Notes: generated by a model from the sequence alone, not told the origin. Positions 33,328-43,457 are shown, counted from the first letter of the stretch. The stretch is 64,000 nucleotides of DNA from Alphaproteobacteria bacterium (GCA_017480385.1 JAFVAT010000027.1:38913-102912); one strand, 5' to 3'. Numbers and translations are program-made.

Positions 33328-34266
33328 ATGGAGCTAACCGAAAGCCAAAAACAGGAAATTGCAGAACTGACCGCAGCATCGTATATGACGAAACGCCCGA
33401 CTGTTCCCGATTTTGAAGAAATTCTGTATAAGCCTTTCCCTGTCTTAAACCACGGTTTTGTCCGCGTCATTGACTATATGGGAAATGATGCCGCAATTGT
33501 GCAGGCGGCGCGCGTGTCCTATGGCCGCGGAACAAAACAAACGTCACAGGACAAGGGATTGATTAATTATTTGATGCGCCACCGGCACACATCTCCGTTT
33601 GAAATGTGTGAAATCAAGCTGCATGTCAAGCTGCCGATTTTTGTCGCGCGTCATTGGGTGCGTCACAGAACGGCCAGCATTAACGAATATTCGGCCCGTT
33701 ATTCGATTTTGGACCGCGAGTTTTATTTCCCTAAGTTTGAAGATATGGCTGCGCAGTCGACTCAGAATCATCAGGGGCGCGGCGAAACTCTGTCCATGGC
33801 CGAAGCGGAAGAGGTGTTCGAAATTTTAAAAGCGGACGCTTTAAAATGCTATGACGATTACGAGTATATGCTGAACGAAAATCCGGACGGCACGCGCAAA
33901 GACGAAAACCGTAAAGGATTGGCCAGAGAACTGGCGCGAATGAATTTGCCGGTCAATGTGTATACACAATGGTACTGGAAAACGGATCTGCACAACTTAT
34001 TTCATTTCTTGTCCCTGCGTGCGGAATCCCATGCGCAGAAGGAAATCCGCGAATATGCCGATGTGATTTTGGAAATGTGCCGTAAATGGGTGCCTTTGGC
34101 AACGGAGGCTTTTGAGCAGCACCGTTTAGGCGGGGCTCATCTGTCAAAGAAAGGACTGGAGGCTGTGCGCCGTATGATCAAAGGCGAAAAAGTCAGCCGT
34201 GAAGAGGTCGGTTTGATGAAGGGCGAATGGAATGAGTTAACAGCTGTTTTAGGAATTGAGGAATAA
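33328..34266 (+). CDS. thyX: Flavin-dependent thymidylate synthase ThyX
   Basis: The 312-residue protein has the ThyX signature [15 protein letters not shown] and the flanking VRHR. Additional conserved parts are [31 protein letters not shown]. ThyX methylates dUMP to dTMP with FAD and NADPH and replaces ThyA in many anaerobes. It is preceded by AGAGG and starts a plus-strand run with hflK and hflC, the next start being 5 bases after its stop. It is longer than typical ThyX by about 60 residues at the ends. Confidence 0.95.
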   Translation: MELTESQKQEIAELTAASYMTKRPTVPDFEEILYKPFPVLNHGFVRVIDYMGNDAAIVQAARVSYGRGTKQTSQDKGLINYLMRHRHTSPFEMCEIKLHVKLPIFVARHWVRHRTASINEYSARYSILDREFYFPKFEDMAAQSTQNHQGRGETLSMAEAEEVFEILKADALKCYDDYEYMLNENPDGTRKDENRKGLARELARMNLPVNVYTQWYWKTDLHNLFHFLSLRAESHAQKEIREYADVILEMCRKWVPLATEAFEQHRLGGAHLSKKGLEAVRRMIKGEKVSREEVGLMKGEWNELTAVLGIEE

Positions 34267-34270
34267 AACT

Positions 34271-35362
34271 ATGGCAGGAAATAAAAGTCCGTGGGACAAT
34301 TCAAATGATGACAATCAAAACCCGTGGCAGCCGCAGCGGGGCGGGGAAGATCCTCAAAACATGGAGGATTTGCTGCGCAAAAGTCAGGATAAAGTGCGCT
34401 ATATCATGAACGGCGGAAAAAACAGGGGCGGTTTTGGCCGCAAAAGCTTTTGGGGGATTGCCGCCGTTATAGGTCTGCTGTGGATTTTAAGCGGATTTTA
34501 TCAGGTTCAGCCGCAGGAACAGGGGGTCGTTTTGCGTTTTGGGCGCTATGCTTATACAACGGCGCCGGGACTGCATTATCATTTGCCCTATCCGATTGAA
34601 ACCGTGCTGACGCCCAATGTATCGCGCGAAAACCGTATAGAGATCGGTTTCCGATCTGAACCGATTCGCCGCGGCAGAGGTATGCCCGTGCGTGATATTC
34701 AGGCGGAAAACATAGCCTTGACCGGTGATGAAAATATTGTTGAGGTCAATTTTACGGTCACCTGGAAAGTTAAAAATGCCGGCGATTATTTGTTTAATAT
34801 TCGTGATCCAGAAGCGACGGTCCGCACGGCGGCAGAAAGCGCCATGCGTGATTCGATCGGTGTTACGCCGATTATGGAAATTATCGCTGATGACCGCAAA
34901 GGCGTTCAGGAACGGGCGGAAAAAACGCTTCAGGCGCTGCTGGATAAATATAAGGCGGGGATTACGGTGACTTCCGTTCAGCTGACAAAGGCCGATGCGC
35001 CGACGCAGGTGATTGACGCGTTTAACGACGTGCAGCGCGCCAAAGCGGACAAAGAACGTTTAAGCAATGAAGCGGAGGCATACCGGAACGATATTCTGCC
35101 CCGTGCCCGCGGTGAGGCATCGCAGATTATCAGCGAAGCGGAAGCATACAAGTCACGCGTGATTGATGCGGCGAAAGGGGATACGGCCCGCTTTGTTTCC
35201 GTTTTGGAAGAATATCTGAAGGATAAAGAGGTTGTGGCCCGCCGTATGTATTTGGAAACAATGGAAGATGTTTATGGTCATGTCGATAAAGTTATCGTTG
35301 ATAAAAAAGTCGGCGGCGTTGTGCCGTATCTACCTTTGCCTGAAGTCAACAAAAAGAAATAG
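34271..35362 (+). CDS. hflK: HflK, membrane protease modulator
   Basis: The 363-residue protein starts at ATG 34271 (MAGNKSPWDN) after GAGGAAT. It has an N-terminal disordered Gly/Asn/Gln stretch, one transmembrane helix (GIAAVIGLLWILSGFY), and then a long SPFH/band-7 domain with VQPQEQGVVLRFGRY, and a coiled coil (RAKADKERLSNEAEAYRNDI). With HflC it forms the ring that holds FtsH. It ends with RVIVDKKVGG-type strand. Confidence 0.94.
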   Translation: MAGNKSPWDNSNDDNQNPWQPQRGGEDPQNMEDLLRKSQDKVRYIMNGGKNRGGFGRKSFWGIAAVIGLLWILSGFYQVQPQEQGVVLRFGRYAYTTAPGLHYHLPYPIETVLTPNVSRENRIEIGFRSEPIRRGRGMPVRDIQAENIALTGDENIVEVNFTVTWKVKNAGDYLFNIRDPEATVRTAAESAMRDSIGVTPIMEIIADDRKGVQERAEKTLQALLDKYKAGITVTSVQLTKADAPTQVIDAFNDVQRAKADKERLSNEAEAYRNDILPRARGEASQIISEAEAYKSRVIDAAKGDTARFVSVLEEYLKDKEVVARRMYLETMEDVYGHVDKVIVDKKVGGVVPYLPLPEVNKKK

Positions 35363-35374
35363 GAGAAAACCCCA

Positions 35375-36253
35375 ATGAAACCGTATATAAAATTAATTTT
35401 AGGCATTGTGGCGGCAGCGGCATTTATTGTTCTGCTGGATTCTCTGTTTATTGTGCCGCAGATTCAACAGGCTATCGTGATTCAGTTCGGCGAACCAAAA
35501 CGGGTCATTCAGGAACCGGGGCTGCATGCAAAGGTTCCCTTTATCCAGCGCGTGATTTTGTACGACAACCGTTTGCTGGGGCTTGATCCGCCGGCCAAGG
35601 AAGTTTTGCTGTCTGATAAAAAGCGTATTGTCGTTGACGCGTTTCTGCGGTTCAGAATTATCAACCCGCTGCTGTTTTATCAGGCATTGCAGACCGAAGA
35701 AATGGCTCATTCCCGTTTAAGCGATGCGACGGTATCTTCTTTGAGAGACGTATTGGGCAAATTTGATATGAAGACGATTCTGTCTCCGAAACGTTCTGAA
35801 ATCATGGATCAGATCCGCGATGAAGTGGATTCAAAGGCAAAAGCTTTTGGTGTCGAAGTGGTTGACGTGCGTATCCGCCGGGCTGATTTGCCTGATGAAA
35901 CGTCTCAGGCGGTCTATGCCCGCATGCGTTCCGAACGTGAACGGGAAGCCAAGGAATTCCGCGCGCAGGGGCAGCAGATGAACCAGAAAATTAAGGCGGA
36001 AGCCGACCGTGACAAGATCCGGATCTTGGCTCAGGCTCAAAAAGATGCGCAGGTTTTGCGTGGACAGGGCGATAAGGAAGCTGCCAATATTTGGGCAAAG
36101 GCGTCACGGCGGGACAAAGACTTTTACGCTTTTTACCGTTCTTTGGAAGCCTATAAAAATTCGATAAAAACGGACGGAACATCTTTGGTGATTTCTCCAG
36201 ATTCCGAATTTTTTAAATTCTTTAGCACGCTGCCGACCGGTGCAAAACGCTAA
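35375..36253 (+). CDS. hflC: HflC, membrane protease modulator
   Basis: The 292-residue protein has one N-terminal helix (ILGIVAAAAFIVLLDSLFIV), an SPFH domain (QQAIVIQFGEPKRVIQEPGLHAKVPFIQRV), and a coiled coil with FRAQGQQMNQKIKAEADRDK. It is the HflK partner, 12 bases after hflK with ribosome site AGGAGAA. Confidence 0.94.
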   Translation: MKPYIKLILGIVAAAAFIVLLDSLFIVPQIQQAIVIQFGEPKRVIQEPGLHAKVPFIQRVILYDNRLLGLDPPAKEVLLSDKKRIVVDAFLRFRIINPLLFYQALQTEEMAHSRLSDATVSSLRDVLGKFDMKTILSPKRSEIMDQIRDEVDSKAKAFGVEVVDVRIRRADLPDETSQAVYARMRSEREREAKEFRAQGQQMNQKIKAEADRDKIRILAQAQKDAQVLRGQGDKEAANIWAKASRRDKDFYAFYRSLEAYKNSIKTDGTSLVISPDSEFFKFFSTLPTGAKR

Positions 36254-36268
36254 TTTGGAGAACTCTGA

Positions 36269-36454
36269 ATGCAGGATCTGTTGGTCGCGTGTATAATGGC
36301 TTTGGTGATCGAGGGGATTTATTATGCTCTTGCTCCTCAGAAAGCGCAGGAGGCCATGCGCATGCTTGCCCAATTGGAGCCGGCGGTTTTGCGCAGGGCG
36401 GGATTGCTGATTGCCATTATCGGCGTGATGATTATTACGATGATTAAGGGGTGA
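36269..36454 (+). CDS. DUF2065 small membrane protein
   Basis: The 61-residue protein has two membrane segments (LLVACIMALVIEGIYYALAP and AGLLIAIIGVMIITMIKG) separated by a short charged loop. It matches DUF2065 (YjeT), which is often next to hflKC. The stop overlaps the region of the following start. Its role in the HflKC-FtsH system is not known. Confidence 0.85.
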   Translation: MQDLLVACIMALVIEGIYYALAPQKAQEAMRMLAQLEPAVLRRAGLLIAIIGVMIITMIKG

Positions 36455-36456
36455 AA

Positions 36457-37869
36457 ATGTTTTTTAAAATACTCACGGCCTTTTTATTGTTGTGTTCCGG
36501 AAATCTTTCCGCGCAGACGGTCGTTTCTTTTGCGGATACGGTTCAAAAAGTCCTGCCTTCCGTCGTCAGCGTGTCGGCAACCAAAATTACTGCCGAACCG
36601 CCGGAAATGATGCTGGCTCTGCGCGGATCGCCGTTCGAACAATTTTTCAAAGACGTTTACCGCGACGGCGGCTTTGATATGCCAAAGTCCATTTTGCTCG
36701 GCTCCGGCTTTATTTATGATCGGGACGGACACGTCATTACCAGCGCTCATGTGGTTGAAAATATGACGGAAGTAACCGTAACAATGAACGACGGGACGGC
36801 GCTTGACGGCAAAGTGTTGGGAAGGGATCCCAAAACGGATCTGGCTTTGTTGAAAATCGAGGCTAAAGAACTGGTGCCCGTTGTCATCGGATCGTCGGAT
36901 ACGGCCAAAATCGGAGATCCGGTGCTGGCTGTCGGCAATCCGTTTGGGCTGGGCAATACGGTGACTTCCGGCATTATTTCCGCACGTTCCCGCGATATTC
37001 AGGTCGGGCCGTATGATGACTTTATTCAAACGGACGCGGCAATCAACCGCGGCAATTCGGGCGGGCCTCTGTTTAATGCCGACGGGGAAATGATCGGCGT
37101 GAACACGGCGATTTTTTCACCCTCCGGCGGCAGTGTCGGCATTGCTTTCGCCGTGCCGTCCAAAATGGTCAAAACGGTGGCCGATGCTTTGATTAAAGAC
37201 GGTGTCGTCAAACGCGGTCGGTTGGGGGTAAAGGTGCAGACTATTACGCCGGAAATTGCAAAAAGTTTGGGATTGGATAAGCCGCGCGGGGCTTTGGTTG
37301 CCGGAATCGATATGGGATCGCCGGCTGTCAAGGCGAATATCCGATCAGGTGATGTCATTCTTCGTTTTGACGGGCAGGAAATTGCGGCTATGCGCGATTT
37401 GCCCCGTTTGGCTGCCGGAGCGCCCATTGGAAAAACGGTTCCTGTCGTTATATGGCGGGAGGGCAAAGAGCAGGAGGTTAAAGTAACCATTTCGGAAATG
37501 AAAGAACCTGCATTGGCTCAGGCGTTGCCGAACACTGCTCCGGCAGAAACGGCTGCGGTCAGAACGATTCCTCTGTTAGGCATTACGGTGGCGGAAGCGA
37601 CGCCGGAACTGCGCCGGAAATATCATTTGTCAAAGAATGCGGTCGGATTGGTTGTGGTGGCCGTATCATCTAAATCCGATGCCGCGATGAAGGGATTGAG
37701 ACCCGGTGATTTATTGGTTGAATTGGATCGCAAAAGCATTGCCGGTTTCAAAGCGGTTGATCTGTGGGAAAAAGACGCTGCCGAAATGGGACAGGAATCT
37801 GCCTTTATTTTAATTGACCGCAGCGGTGAACGGTTCTTTGCTGTTGTCCGATTTGCTCCAGTTTCGTAG
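36457..37869 (+). CDS. degP: Do/Deg-family periplasmic serine protease
   Basis: The 470-residue protein has a signal peptide (ends SAQ) and a trypsin-like domain with the triad His (ITSAHVVEN), Asp (DPKTDLALL) and Ser (RGNSGGPLFN). Two PDZ domains follow (about 255-340, 375-465; GDVILRFDGQEI and GDLLVELDRKSI). The start is GTG 36451 or ATG 36457; the latter is chosen because AAGGGG lies 5 bases before it. It degrades misfolded envelope proteins. The location after hflKC is standard in Proteobacteria. Confidence 0.9.
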   Translation: MFFKILTAFLLLCSGNLSAQTVVSFADTVQKVLPSVVSVSATKITAEPPEMMLALRGSPFEQFFKDVYRDGGFDMPKSILLGSGFIYDRDGHVITSAHVVENMTEVTVTMNDGTALDGKVLGRDPKTDLALLKIEAKELVPVVIGSSDTAKIGDPVLAVGNPFGLGNTVTSGIISARSRDIQVGPYDDFIQTDAAINRGNSGGPLFNADGEMIGVNTAIFSPSGGSVGIAFAVPSKMVKTVADALIKDGVVKRGRLGVKVQTITPEIAKSLGLDKPRGALVAGIDMGSPAVKANIRSGDVILRFDGQEIAAMRDLPRLAAGAPIGKTVPVVIWREGKEQEVKVTISEMKEPALAQALPNTAPAETAAVRTIPLLGITVAEATPELRRKYHLSKNAVGLVVVAVSSKSDAAMKGLRPGDLLVELDRKSIAGFKAVDLWEKDAAEMGQESAFILIDRSGERFFAVVRFAPVS

Positions 37870-37878
37870 GATTTGTTT

Positions 37879-38343
37879 ATGCGCGTTGATTTTTACCATT
37901 TGCAGAAATCTTCTTTGGAGCAGGCTTTGCCGGCTTTAGCGGAAAAGGTTTACTCAACGGGAAAACGGCTGTTGATTAAAACAGAGCTAGCGGAAAAAGC
38001 GGATTATTTGAATACGCTGTTATGGACATACCGTCCTGATTCATGGCTGCCTCATGGAAGCGAAACGGACGGCAATGAAGCCGATCAGCCGATTTTAATT
38101 GCAACGGGCAATGAAAACGCTAACGGAGCGGAAATAATTATGCTGACAGATGGCGGAACAATAGAGGAAATACAGTCTTTTGAACGCTGTTTGAATCTTT
38201 TTAACGGTCATGACGAAACGGCTGTCCAGAACGCGCGTGTGTTATGGAAAGCGGTCGTTGATGCGGAATGCGAAGCCTATTACTGGCAACAGAACGATGC
38301 CGGCAAGTGGGAAATGAAAGTATCAAAAATTCCGGGAAAATAA
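37879..38343 (+). CDS. holC: DNA polymerase III chi subunit
   Basis: The 154-residue protein starts at ATG 37879 after AGGA, 8 bases upstream. It has the HolC features MRVDFYHLQ, LIKTELAEKADYLNTLLWTY and the C-terminal WKAVVDAECEAYYWQQNDAGKW. The chi subunit links the clamp loader to SSB. Its end is 3 bases from the converging gene. Confidence 0.85.
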   Translation: MRVDFYHLQKSSLEQALPALAEKVYSTGKRLLIKTELAEKADYLNTLLWTYRPDSWLPHGSETDGNEADQPILIATGNENANGAEIIMLTDGGTIEEIQSFERCLNLFNGHDETAVQNARVLWKAVVDAECEAYYWQQNDAGKWEMKVSKIPGK

Positions 38344-38346
38344 TCT

Positions 38347-39027
38347 CTATCGACCGTTGAAGGAAGACGTCCGCGCTTTTAACGCCGCCGTTGCTTTTCC
38401 GGCCAAAGACGTGACAAGAGACTTTACGCCGACAGCTTGTTTTGCAGGCTTTTTCTTTAATTCCTCCAAGATGCCGCGCGAAATTTTGCGTGTAGGCGAG
38501 AAGCGTGCCAAAACCTCAGCCGCTGCATTTCCCAGTTTGTGCTTAATCTTGTGCGCTTTTTCATAAGCGCGGATTCCCAAAACGGCAGAAGCCGGATTGT
38601 GGAAAAGAGGCTGCGGCGGCAGTTTCAGATCAGCCTGCCGTAAAGCGGCATAAGCAAAAATAACGCAGTTGCTTGAAAAAATGCCGTAATTGGGCGGATT
38701 TTCTTTTTGCTTTTCGGCAAAAGCCTTGATCTTGTCATATTGCTGCTGCGAGATGCTGTAAATCATCTTGTCATCATAGGCGTCTTTTGAATCGTCCAAA
38801 ACAACGCCCTGAACTTTGTTGCCGATCAGCATGGGCAGTTTTTCTTTAAAGGTTAGGTTTGCATTTTCCGGCAAAGCTGTTGCCGCATGAAAACCGTAAA
38901 CTGTTTCCTTGCCGTTTTTGTCCGTTATTCCGAAAAAGGCATGCCCTGTGACGGCGCCCATATCCGCATCGCGTTTCATCACGGAATCCTTAATCCGGGA
39001 AGGGATCAGAAAGCCGGGGGGATTCAA
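38347..39027 (-). CDS. Papain-like/NlpC-fold protein, start uncertain
   Basis: The protein has about 226 residues from TTG. MGAVTGHAFFGI and GFHAA with an NYGIFSSNCVIFAYAALRQADLK segment give a His followed later by a Cys after Asn, the pattern of circularly permuted NlpC/P60 and related papain-fold enzymes. This would act on amide or acyl bonds. The start is uncertain: an ATG at 39064, right after the upstream stop, reads MTDTNSCLATLYIES and meets this frame if one C is removed from a six-C run (about 39020). The C-terminal 70 residues are basic and helical. No signal peptide is seen. The partner gene upstream may be a chaperone or immunity protein. Confidence 0.55.
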   Translation of the reverse strand: MNPPGFLIPSRIKDSVMKRDADMGAVTGHAFFGITDKNGKETVYGFHAATALPENANLTFKEKLPMLIGNKVQGVVLDDSKDAYDDKMIYSISQQQYDKIKAFAEKQKENPPNYGIFSSNCVIFAYAALRQADLKLPPQPLFHNPASAVLGIRAYEKAHKIKHKLGNAAAEVLARFSPTRKISRGILEELKKKPAKQAVGVKSLVTSLAGKATAALKARTSSFNGR

Positions 39028-39065
39028 TATAAAGTGTTGCCAGACAGGAATTTGTATCGGTCATA

Positions 39066-39434
39066 TTATTTTTCCGTTTTATTGGGATCCGCCGCATCTT
39101 CTTCTTGTAAGGCCGTCAGCAAGGCTAATGCGTTGTGCAAAGAATCAATTTTTGTTTCGTTGTCCATATCCTCAGATGCCATAATTTCAGTGGCCCATTC
39201 ATATTCGGGTCGGTTTCGATAGTCTTCGGGCAAACGCCAAAGCAAATCAACAATCAGCATCATATCGGCCTCTGTATCAAAGCCGTATTCCAAAGCAACC
39301 TGACACGAATCAATTAATTTGTTTTTTAAAGTCTCATCGTCCATTTCTTTCGTTTCCTGAGGAAAGGCCGATTTGAGATATTGCATTGCACGGTGGACGA
39401 AGCGTCCGGCTTCCAGTTCTTCTTGTGTTGACAT
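39066..39434 (-). CDS. Unknown acidic protein paired with the papain-like gene
   Basis: The 122-residue acidic, largely helical protein has FGFDTEADMMLIVDLLWRLPEDYRNRPEYEWATEIMAS-like features; in the sequence, EYGFDTEADMMLIVDLLWRL is seen. Similar acidic helical proteins occur beside secreted effector genes, but I cannot assign a family. It is directly upstream of the papain-like gene with the next ATG candidate overlapping its end, so co-expression is likely. It could be an immunity or chaperone protein. Confidence 0.5.
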   Translation of the reverse strand: MSTQEELEAGRFVHRAMQYLKSAFPQETKEMDDETLKNKLIDSCQVALEYGFDTEADMMLIVDLLWRLPEDYRNRPEYEWATEIMASEDMDNETKIDSLHNALALLTALQEEDAADPNKTEK

Positions 39435-39498
39435 ACAATTTTCCTTTGCAAACTATTTAAAAAGTATGCCAAGGAAAAATAATTTTGAAAAGCCCTTT

Positions 39499-40899
39499 TT
39501 ATTTAAACCATTGTCTCCCTTTATGTTTTTTCCAAAAATCAGCTGCTTCCCGCTCGATTGCAAGGGCTTCCTGAGCTTCTTTCTGATCTTGGGGATCGAT
39601 GCATTGCGCTGTCTTTTCGGCTTCCTGAATATAGCTGCGATGAATCTTAATGGCAGCTAACAGCCAAACGGCGGAAAAAAGAATGCCGGTATAGGGAAGA
39701 ATCCGTTCTAAAGGAACAGAGTCTTTTTGCTTTAATAAACCGATCACAATAATCATGACAGAGCCGATAATACCGCCCAGCGGGTTTAAAACGCCCTCCA
39801 GCAATGTTCTGATTTTGCCGCGGACAGCCCGGGAAAAAACATTGAAGGAAACTTGTACGGAATTGGACTGAATTGACATGCCGATCAGAGTTTGCGCAAA
39901 CATTGTGCCGACAATCGGATACAGTCCCGGTGATAAAATCATCATGATAAAGCATAAAATTTGCGAGCACGGCAAAAACAAAAATCCGCTGCGCACGCCG
40001 GTAATCTTCAGCAATTTTGATCCTAAAAACGTTTGAAGCAGCAGTGCCGTAATATTGGCGACGGTCGTATATCCGCCGTAAAAGGAGGCCATTTCCTCTG
40101 ACGAAGTGTATGTTTTATCCAAAGTTTGGGCATAGCAAAAGTCAATAATGGTGCAGACCAGCCAAAAAGACATGAAAATAATGCTAAGATTTAAAGCAAA
40201 AGCAGATTTTTTGTAATGATAAAATCCTTCTTTAAAATTATTTAACAGAACTTCAGGATTGATTTTTTCCGTTCGAGGCGGCATAGCGATCCGATGCTTT
40301 TTCAATAATCGGGTCAGGACAGCCGTTGTTATAATCGCGATTAAAATACAAACGCCCCATGTGATGACCAAAGACTGGGTAACAAAATATTTAGGCAGCC
40401 GGTTGGCCGCGAATCCACCGGAAATGCTGCCGATTAACGGAGCCGTGGACAACAGCGGATAAATATCGGCAGCGCTTTTGGGCGTAAATGTTTTATTGAT
40501 CAGATTCCATGTCTGAATGATAAAAACAGAGGGAACGGAGATAATGAAGACCGCTAAAAAGATAAGGACGCTTTTAAAAAGAGTTTCTGAAAAAAGGCCC
40601 TGGCTTTCCAAAACAGACAGATCGGCAACCAGAATCAGGATAAAGCCAGCAAAGGAAATTTGTACTAATTTTTCGCTGCTGAACACATCGGCAAAAAACA
40701 TCAATAACAAATTGAGAACAAAAGAACCGAGCGCTGAGAATAAAAAGAAGTAGGATAAGGAATCTGAACCGATTTTTTTGATTAAAATCGAATATACGCC
40801 GGACCAGCCGGCTCCGTGTCCGAAATTAATCAGGAAAAGAATAATCCAGAATAAAACAGTCAGCGTTAATAAAGGACGCCCATATTCTTTTAATTTCAT
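39499..40899 (-). CDS. Multi-pass transporter, MFS or NTT-like
   Basis: The 466-residue membrane protein has about 12 hydrophobic helices. Cytoplasmic charged loops occur after helix 6 (RLLKKHRIAMPPRTEKIN) and at the C-terminus. GSISGGFAANRLPKYF and KSAADIYPLLSTAPLIG resemble the nucleotide transporter (TLC/NTT)-related branch of the MFS, but the call is tentative. Its start overlaps the stop of the amylase gene (TAATG), so it may export or import something related to the amylase product. Confidence 0.55.
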   Translation of the reverse strand: MKLKEYGRPLLTLTVLFWIILFLINFGHGAGWSGVYSILIKKIGSDSLSYFFLFSALGSFVLNLLLMFFADVFSSEKLVQISFAGFILILVADLSVLESQGLFSETLFKSVLIFLAVFIISVPSVFIIQTWNLINKTFTPKSAADIYPLLSTAPLIGSISGGFAANRLPKYFVTQSLVITWGVCILIAIITTAVLTRLLKKHRIAMPPRTEKINPEVLLNNFKEGFYHYKKSAFALNLSIIFMSFWLVCTIIDFCYAQTLDKTYTSSEEMASFYGGYTTVANITALLLQTFLGSKLLKITGVRSGFLFLPCSQILCFIMMILSPGLYPIVGTMFAQTLIGMSIQSNSVQVSFNVFSRAVRGKIRTLLEGVLNPLGGIIGSVMIIVIGLLKQKDSVPLERILPYTGILFSAVWLLAAIKIHRSYIQEAEKTAQCIDPQDQKEAQEALAIEREAADFWKKHKGRQWFK

Positions 40900-43457
40900 T
40901 ATTCCACTTTCAAATAATCTTTTATGAAATACGACGGAATTTCTTCTGCCGGATCCGCAGGCAAACGTTCTACAATCGGCAAGGGCTTGTTTTCAGGCGG
41001 TTTATCTCCCCACTTGCCGATGGCGCTCCAAACAAAAGGAGCAACGTTTAAGCTTTTTTGCGGGAACACGTCTTTAGATACAAGAACAATGAATGAATCA
41101 GGCTGATCAAAAATAAGATGTTTATGCGATTCCGATATGCCGATATTGCGCATGGCGTTCAGATCGGTTTGCACACGTCCCGTTTGAATGTGGCGTTCAT
41201 AGAAAATCATGCCGTTGACGGGAAGTCTGGAAACGACTTCGGGCAAGAGCCAGAAACCGACTCTTTGCTGTGTGCGGTGTTTGGAAGTATTAATGAAAAT
41301 GATAAAGTCCAGTCCTCCGTTGCTGGGCAAAGCATCTCCGGTGCGTTTCATTTTAAAATACCAGAAATTATCGTCTTGACCGGCGTAAAATTCGGACAAG
41401 TTCTTGTTCCCGTCATAAGAGGCAACCAGCGGTAAATTTGCCGGTACGACGGAAGAGGGGAGCTCTGCACTGAACGCAAATTCGACATTATCTTGACCGA
41501 AAAAGAAAACATTCGTGCGATTAGGCAGAACCGGCAGCAAAACATCGTGCCCGGACGTATCAAGGTGGTCCTGAAAATACTTGGAAAGCTGCGTTTCATT
41601 AATCAGACTGTACGTTGAAACGTCTATTTGCCCCTGTCCCTTGAACAAGCGCAGAACACCGCCTGTTTCGGGAATGTCCAAAGCGACAGGCGTATTTTTT
41701 TGAACGCGGCGTTTTGTGCCGTCGGCAGGAATAAGCTCCGTTTTTTCTAACGTGGTTTTGTCCTTTGGCAGACAGGACGCATCAAACTGTTTTAATTTAA
41801 AGACAAACGTACTGTAGGGTGGCAGGCTTTTAATTTTCATAATGCCTTTGTTCCATGCCGTCTCTATTTGCTTTTTGTCCCCGAAGATCAGATCTTCCGA
41901 TCCGGCGTTGTATGAAGACAGGTCCGCTTGGAACGGTTTGGGCAATTTGGACAGGTTAATAACAACTAAAGCCGTATCGGATCCATTGTTCAATAGATAA
42001 GAATAAACTTTTTTATGACCCACCGGAACGGAATAACGCTGCCCTTTGAAAAACAACTGAGGGTACGCTGATTTTAATTTTAACAAACGGCGATAGTGAT
42101 TCAGCAAAGATTCCGGACGCTTTTCCTGTTCGGCGACATTCATCTGACGGTAATCGTCCGTAATCGGCAGGACGGGAGTATAAGACGTTGTGAAACCGCC
42201 GTTAAAGGAATTGTTCCAAGCCATACTCGCCGTTGTTGAATGAAACCATTTATTTTTTTCATCACCAAAATTCGAAAAGCCCTTAATGCCGATTTCATCG
42301 CCGGCGTACAGTTTCACATGAGCAGGCGTTAGAGTTAAAATCGAAGCGGCGACTTTTAATTGATCTTCTTTCGGAGAGTCTATTCTGGTGGCTATTCTGG
42401 CGCCGTCATGATCCGAATGATACATCAGCCGGTCTTTTAGAGCCGTTCGTTTATAAAAGGCCGAATTGTCAAAGAATGAATGAAGAAACGGAGCCGAATA
42501 TAACTGATCAATGTCTGTTTTTTTATAGGGATAAACGTCGTTAATAAAGGTTGAATCAAACATTAAATCGAACATTTCCCGATTGGGCAAAACATAGTCG
42601 TAATTGTTGGGAATGGGAACCGTTTCTGCGATCAGCACTTTGTCCGGTCCGTACTTGTCCATGATATGTTTGCGCAGTTTTTTCCAGAATTTGAAATTTT
42701 CAGGCTGATGATATTGCTTTTCCTGTCCCGGCCCGTTGATGTACAAATGCTTTGTCGCATCGATGCGGATACCGTCCGCGCCGGCGTCCAGCCAAAAGTC
42801 AACGACGGAGAAAATATACTCCCGCACTTTGGGATTATGATAATCCAGAAATGGTGAATTGCCCCAGAGGGAATAGTAATAACCGCCGTGGGGCAGAGGC
42901 TTCCATGCCTTTGATTCAAAGTATTCCTTATAGTCATTGAAGTTCATCCATTCGCCTTCCGGAACGGAGGGAGCCGTAATGATCCAATCTTTATACGGGC
43001 TGTCAGGATTGTTGAGAATATCCTGAAAAAAGGGGTGCTGAACGGAAATGACCGTCGTAATAAAATCCAGAACAACGTGCAGTCCGCGTTTATGCGCTTC
43101 CCGTACCAATGTTTTGAAGTCTTCCATTGATCCATAATCGGAATGGACATTTTTGAAATCCAAAATTTCATAGCCGAAATGACTGCGCGGCATATTATCC
43201 ACATTGAGCGCCGGCGTAATCGGCAGCATGTGAATTGTGTTCACGTTTAAACTGCGGATATAGTCCAGTTTGGAAATTAATCCTTTTAAATCGCCCTTGC
43301 CGTCGCCGTCGGAATCTAAAAAAGACTTCACAAAGACATGATACATAGACACCGTTTCATACCATTGGTATTTCGGTGTTTTGGAACACCCCGTTATCAG
43401 GGCAAACAAAAAAAATGCAAAGACAATGCGTCTGCAAAAAAAGAGTTGGATCCTCAT
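40899..43457 (-). CDS. GH13 alpha-amylase-family lipoprotein
   Basis: The 852-residue lipoprotein has lipobox LITGC. A catalytic (beta/alpha)8 domain covers about residues 30-470: SMYHVFVKSFLDSDGDGKGDLKGL, the region II DGIRIDATKH with nucleophile Asp, the acid/base IAETVP, and the third catalytic region SDHDGARIAT. Residues about 490-560 form the typical C-terminal beta domain. The last 270 residues are an extra module with FIIFINTSKHRTQQRVG-like DOMON or binding fold. It would act on alpha-glucans at the cell surface or in the periplasm. It is coupled to the transporter by TAATG. Confidence 0.85.
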   Translation of the reverse strand: MRIQLFFCRRIVFAFFLFALITGCSKTPKYQWYETVSMYHVFVKSFLDSDGDGKGDLKGLISKLDYIRSLNVNTIHMLPITPALNVDNMPRSHFGYEILDFKNVHSDYGSMEDFKTLVREAHKRGLHVVLDFITTVISVQHPFFQDILNNPDSPYKDWIITAPSVPEGEWMNFNDYKEYFESKAWKPLPHGGYYYSLWGNSPFLDYHNPKVREYIFSVVDFWLDAGADGIRIDATKHLYINGPGQEKQYHQPENFKFWKKLRKHIMDKYGPDKVLIAETVPIPNNYDYVLPNREMFDLMFDSTFINDVYPYKKTDIDQLYSAPFLHSFFDNSAFYKRTALKDRLMYHSDHDGARIATRIDSPKEDQLKVAASILTLTPAHVKLYAGDEIGIKGFSNFGDEKNKWFHSTTASMAWNNSFNGGFTTSYTPVLPITDDYRQMNVAEQEKRPESLLNHYRRLLKLKSAYPQLFFKGQRYSVPVGHKKVYSYLLNNGSDTALVVINLSKLPKPFQADLSSYNAGSEDLIFGDKKQIETAWNKGIMKIKSLPPYSTFVFKLKQFDASCLPKDKTTLEKTELIPADGTKRRVQKNTPVALDIPETGGVLRLFKGQGQIDVSTYSLINETQLSKYFQDHLDTSGHDVLLPVLPNRTNVFFFGQDNVEFAFSAELPSSVVPANLPLVASYDGNKNLSEFYAGQDDNFWYFKMKRTGDALPSNGGLDFIIFINTSKHRTQQRVGFWLLPEVVSRLPVNGMIFYERHIQTGRVQTDLNAMRNIGISESHKHLIFDQPDSFIVLVSKDVFPQKSLNVAPFVWSAIGKWGDKPPENKPLPIVERLPADPAEEIPSYFIKDYLKVE

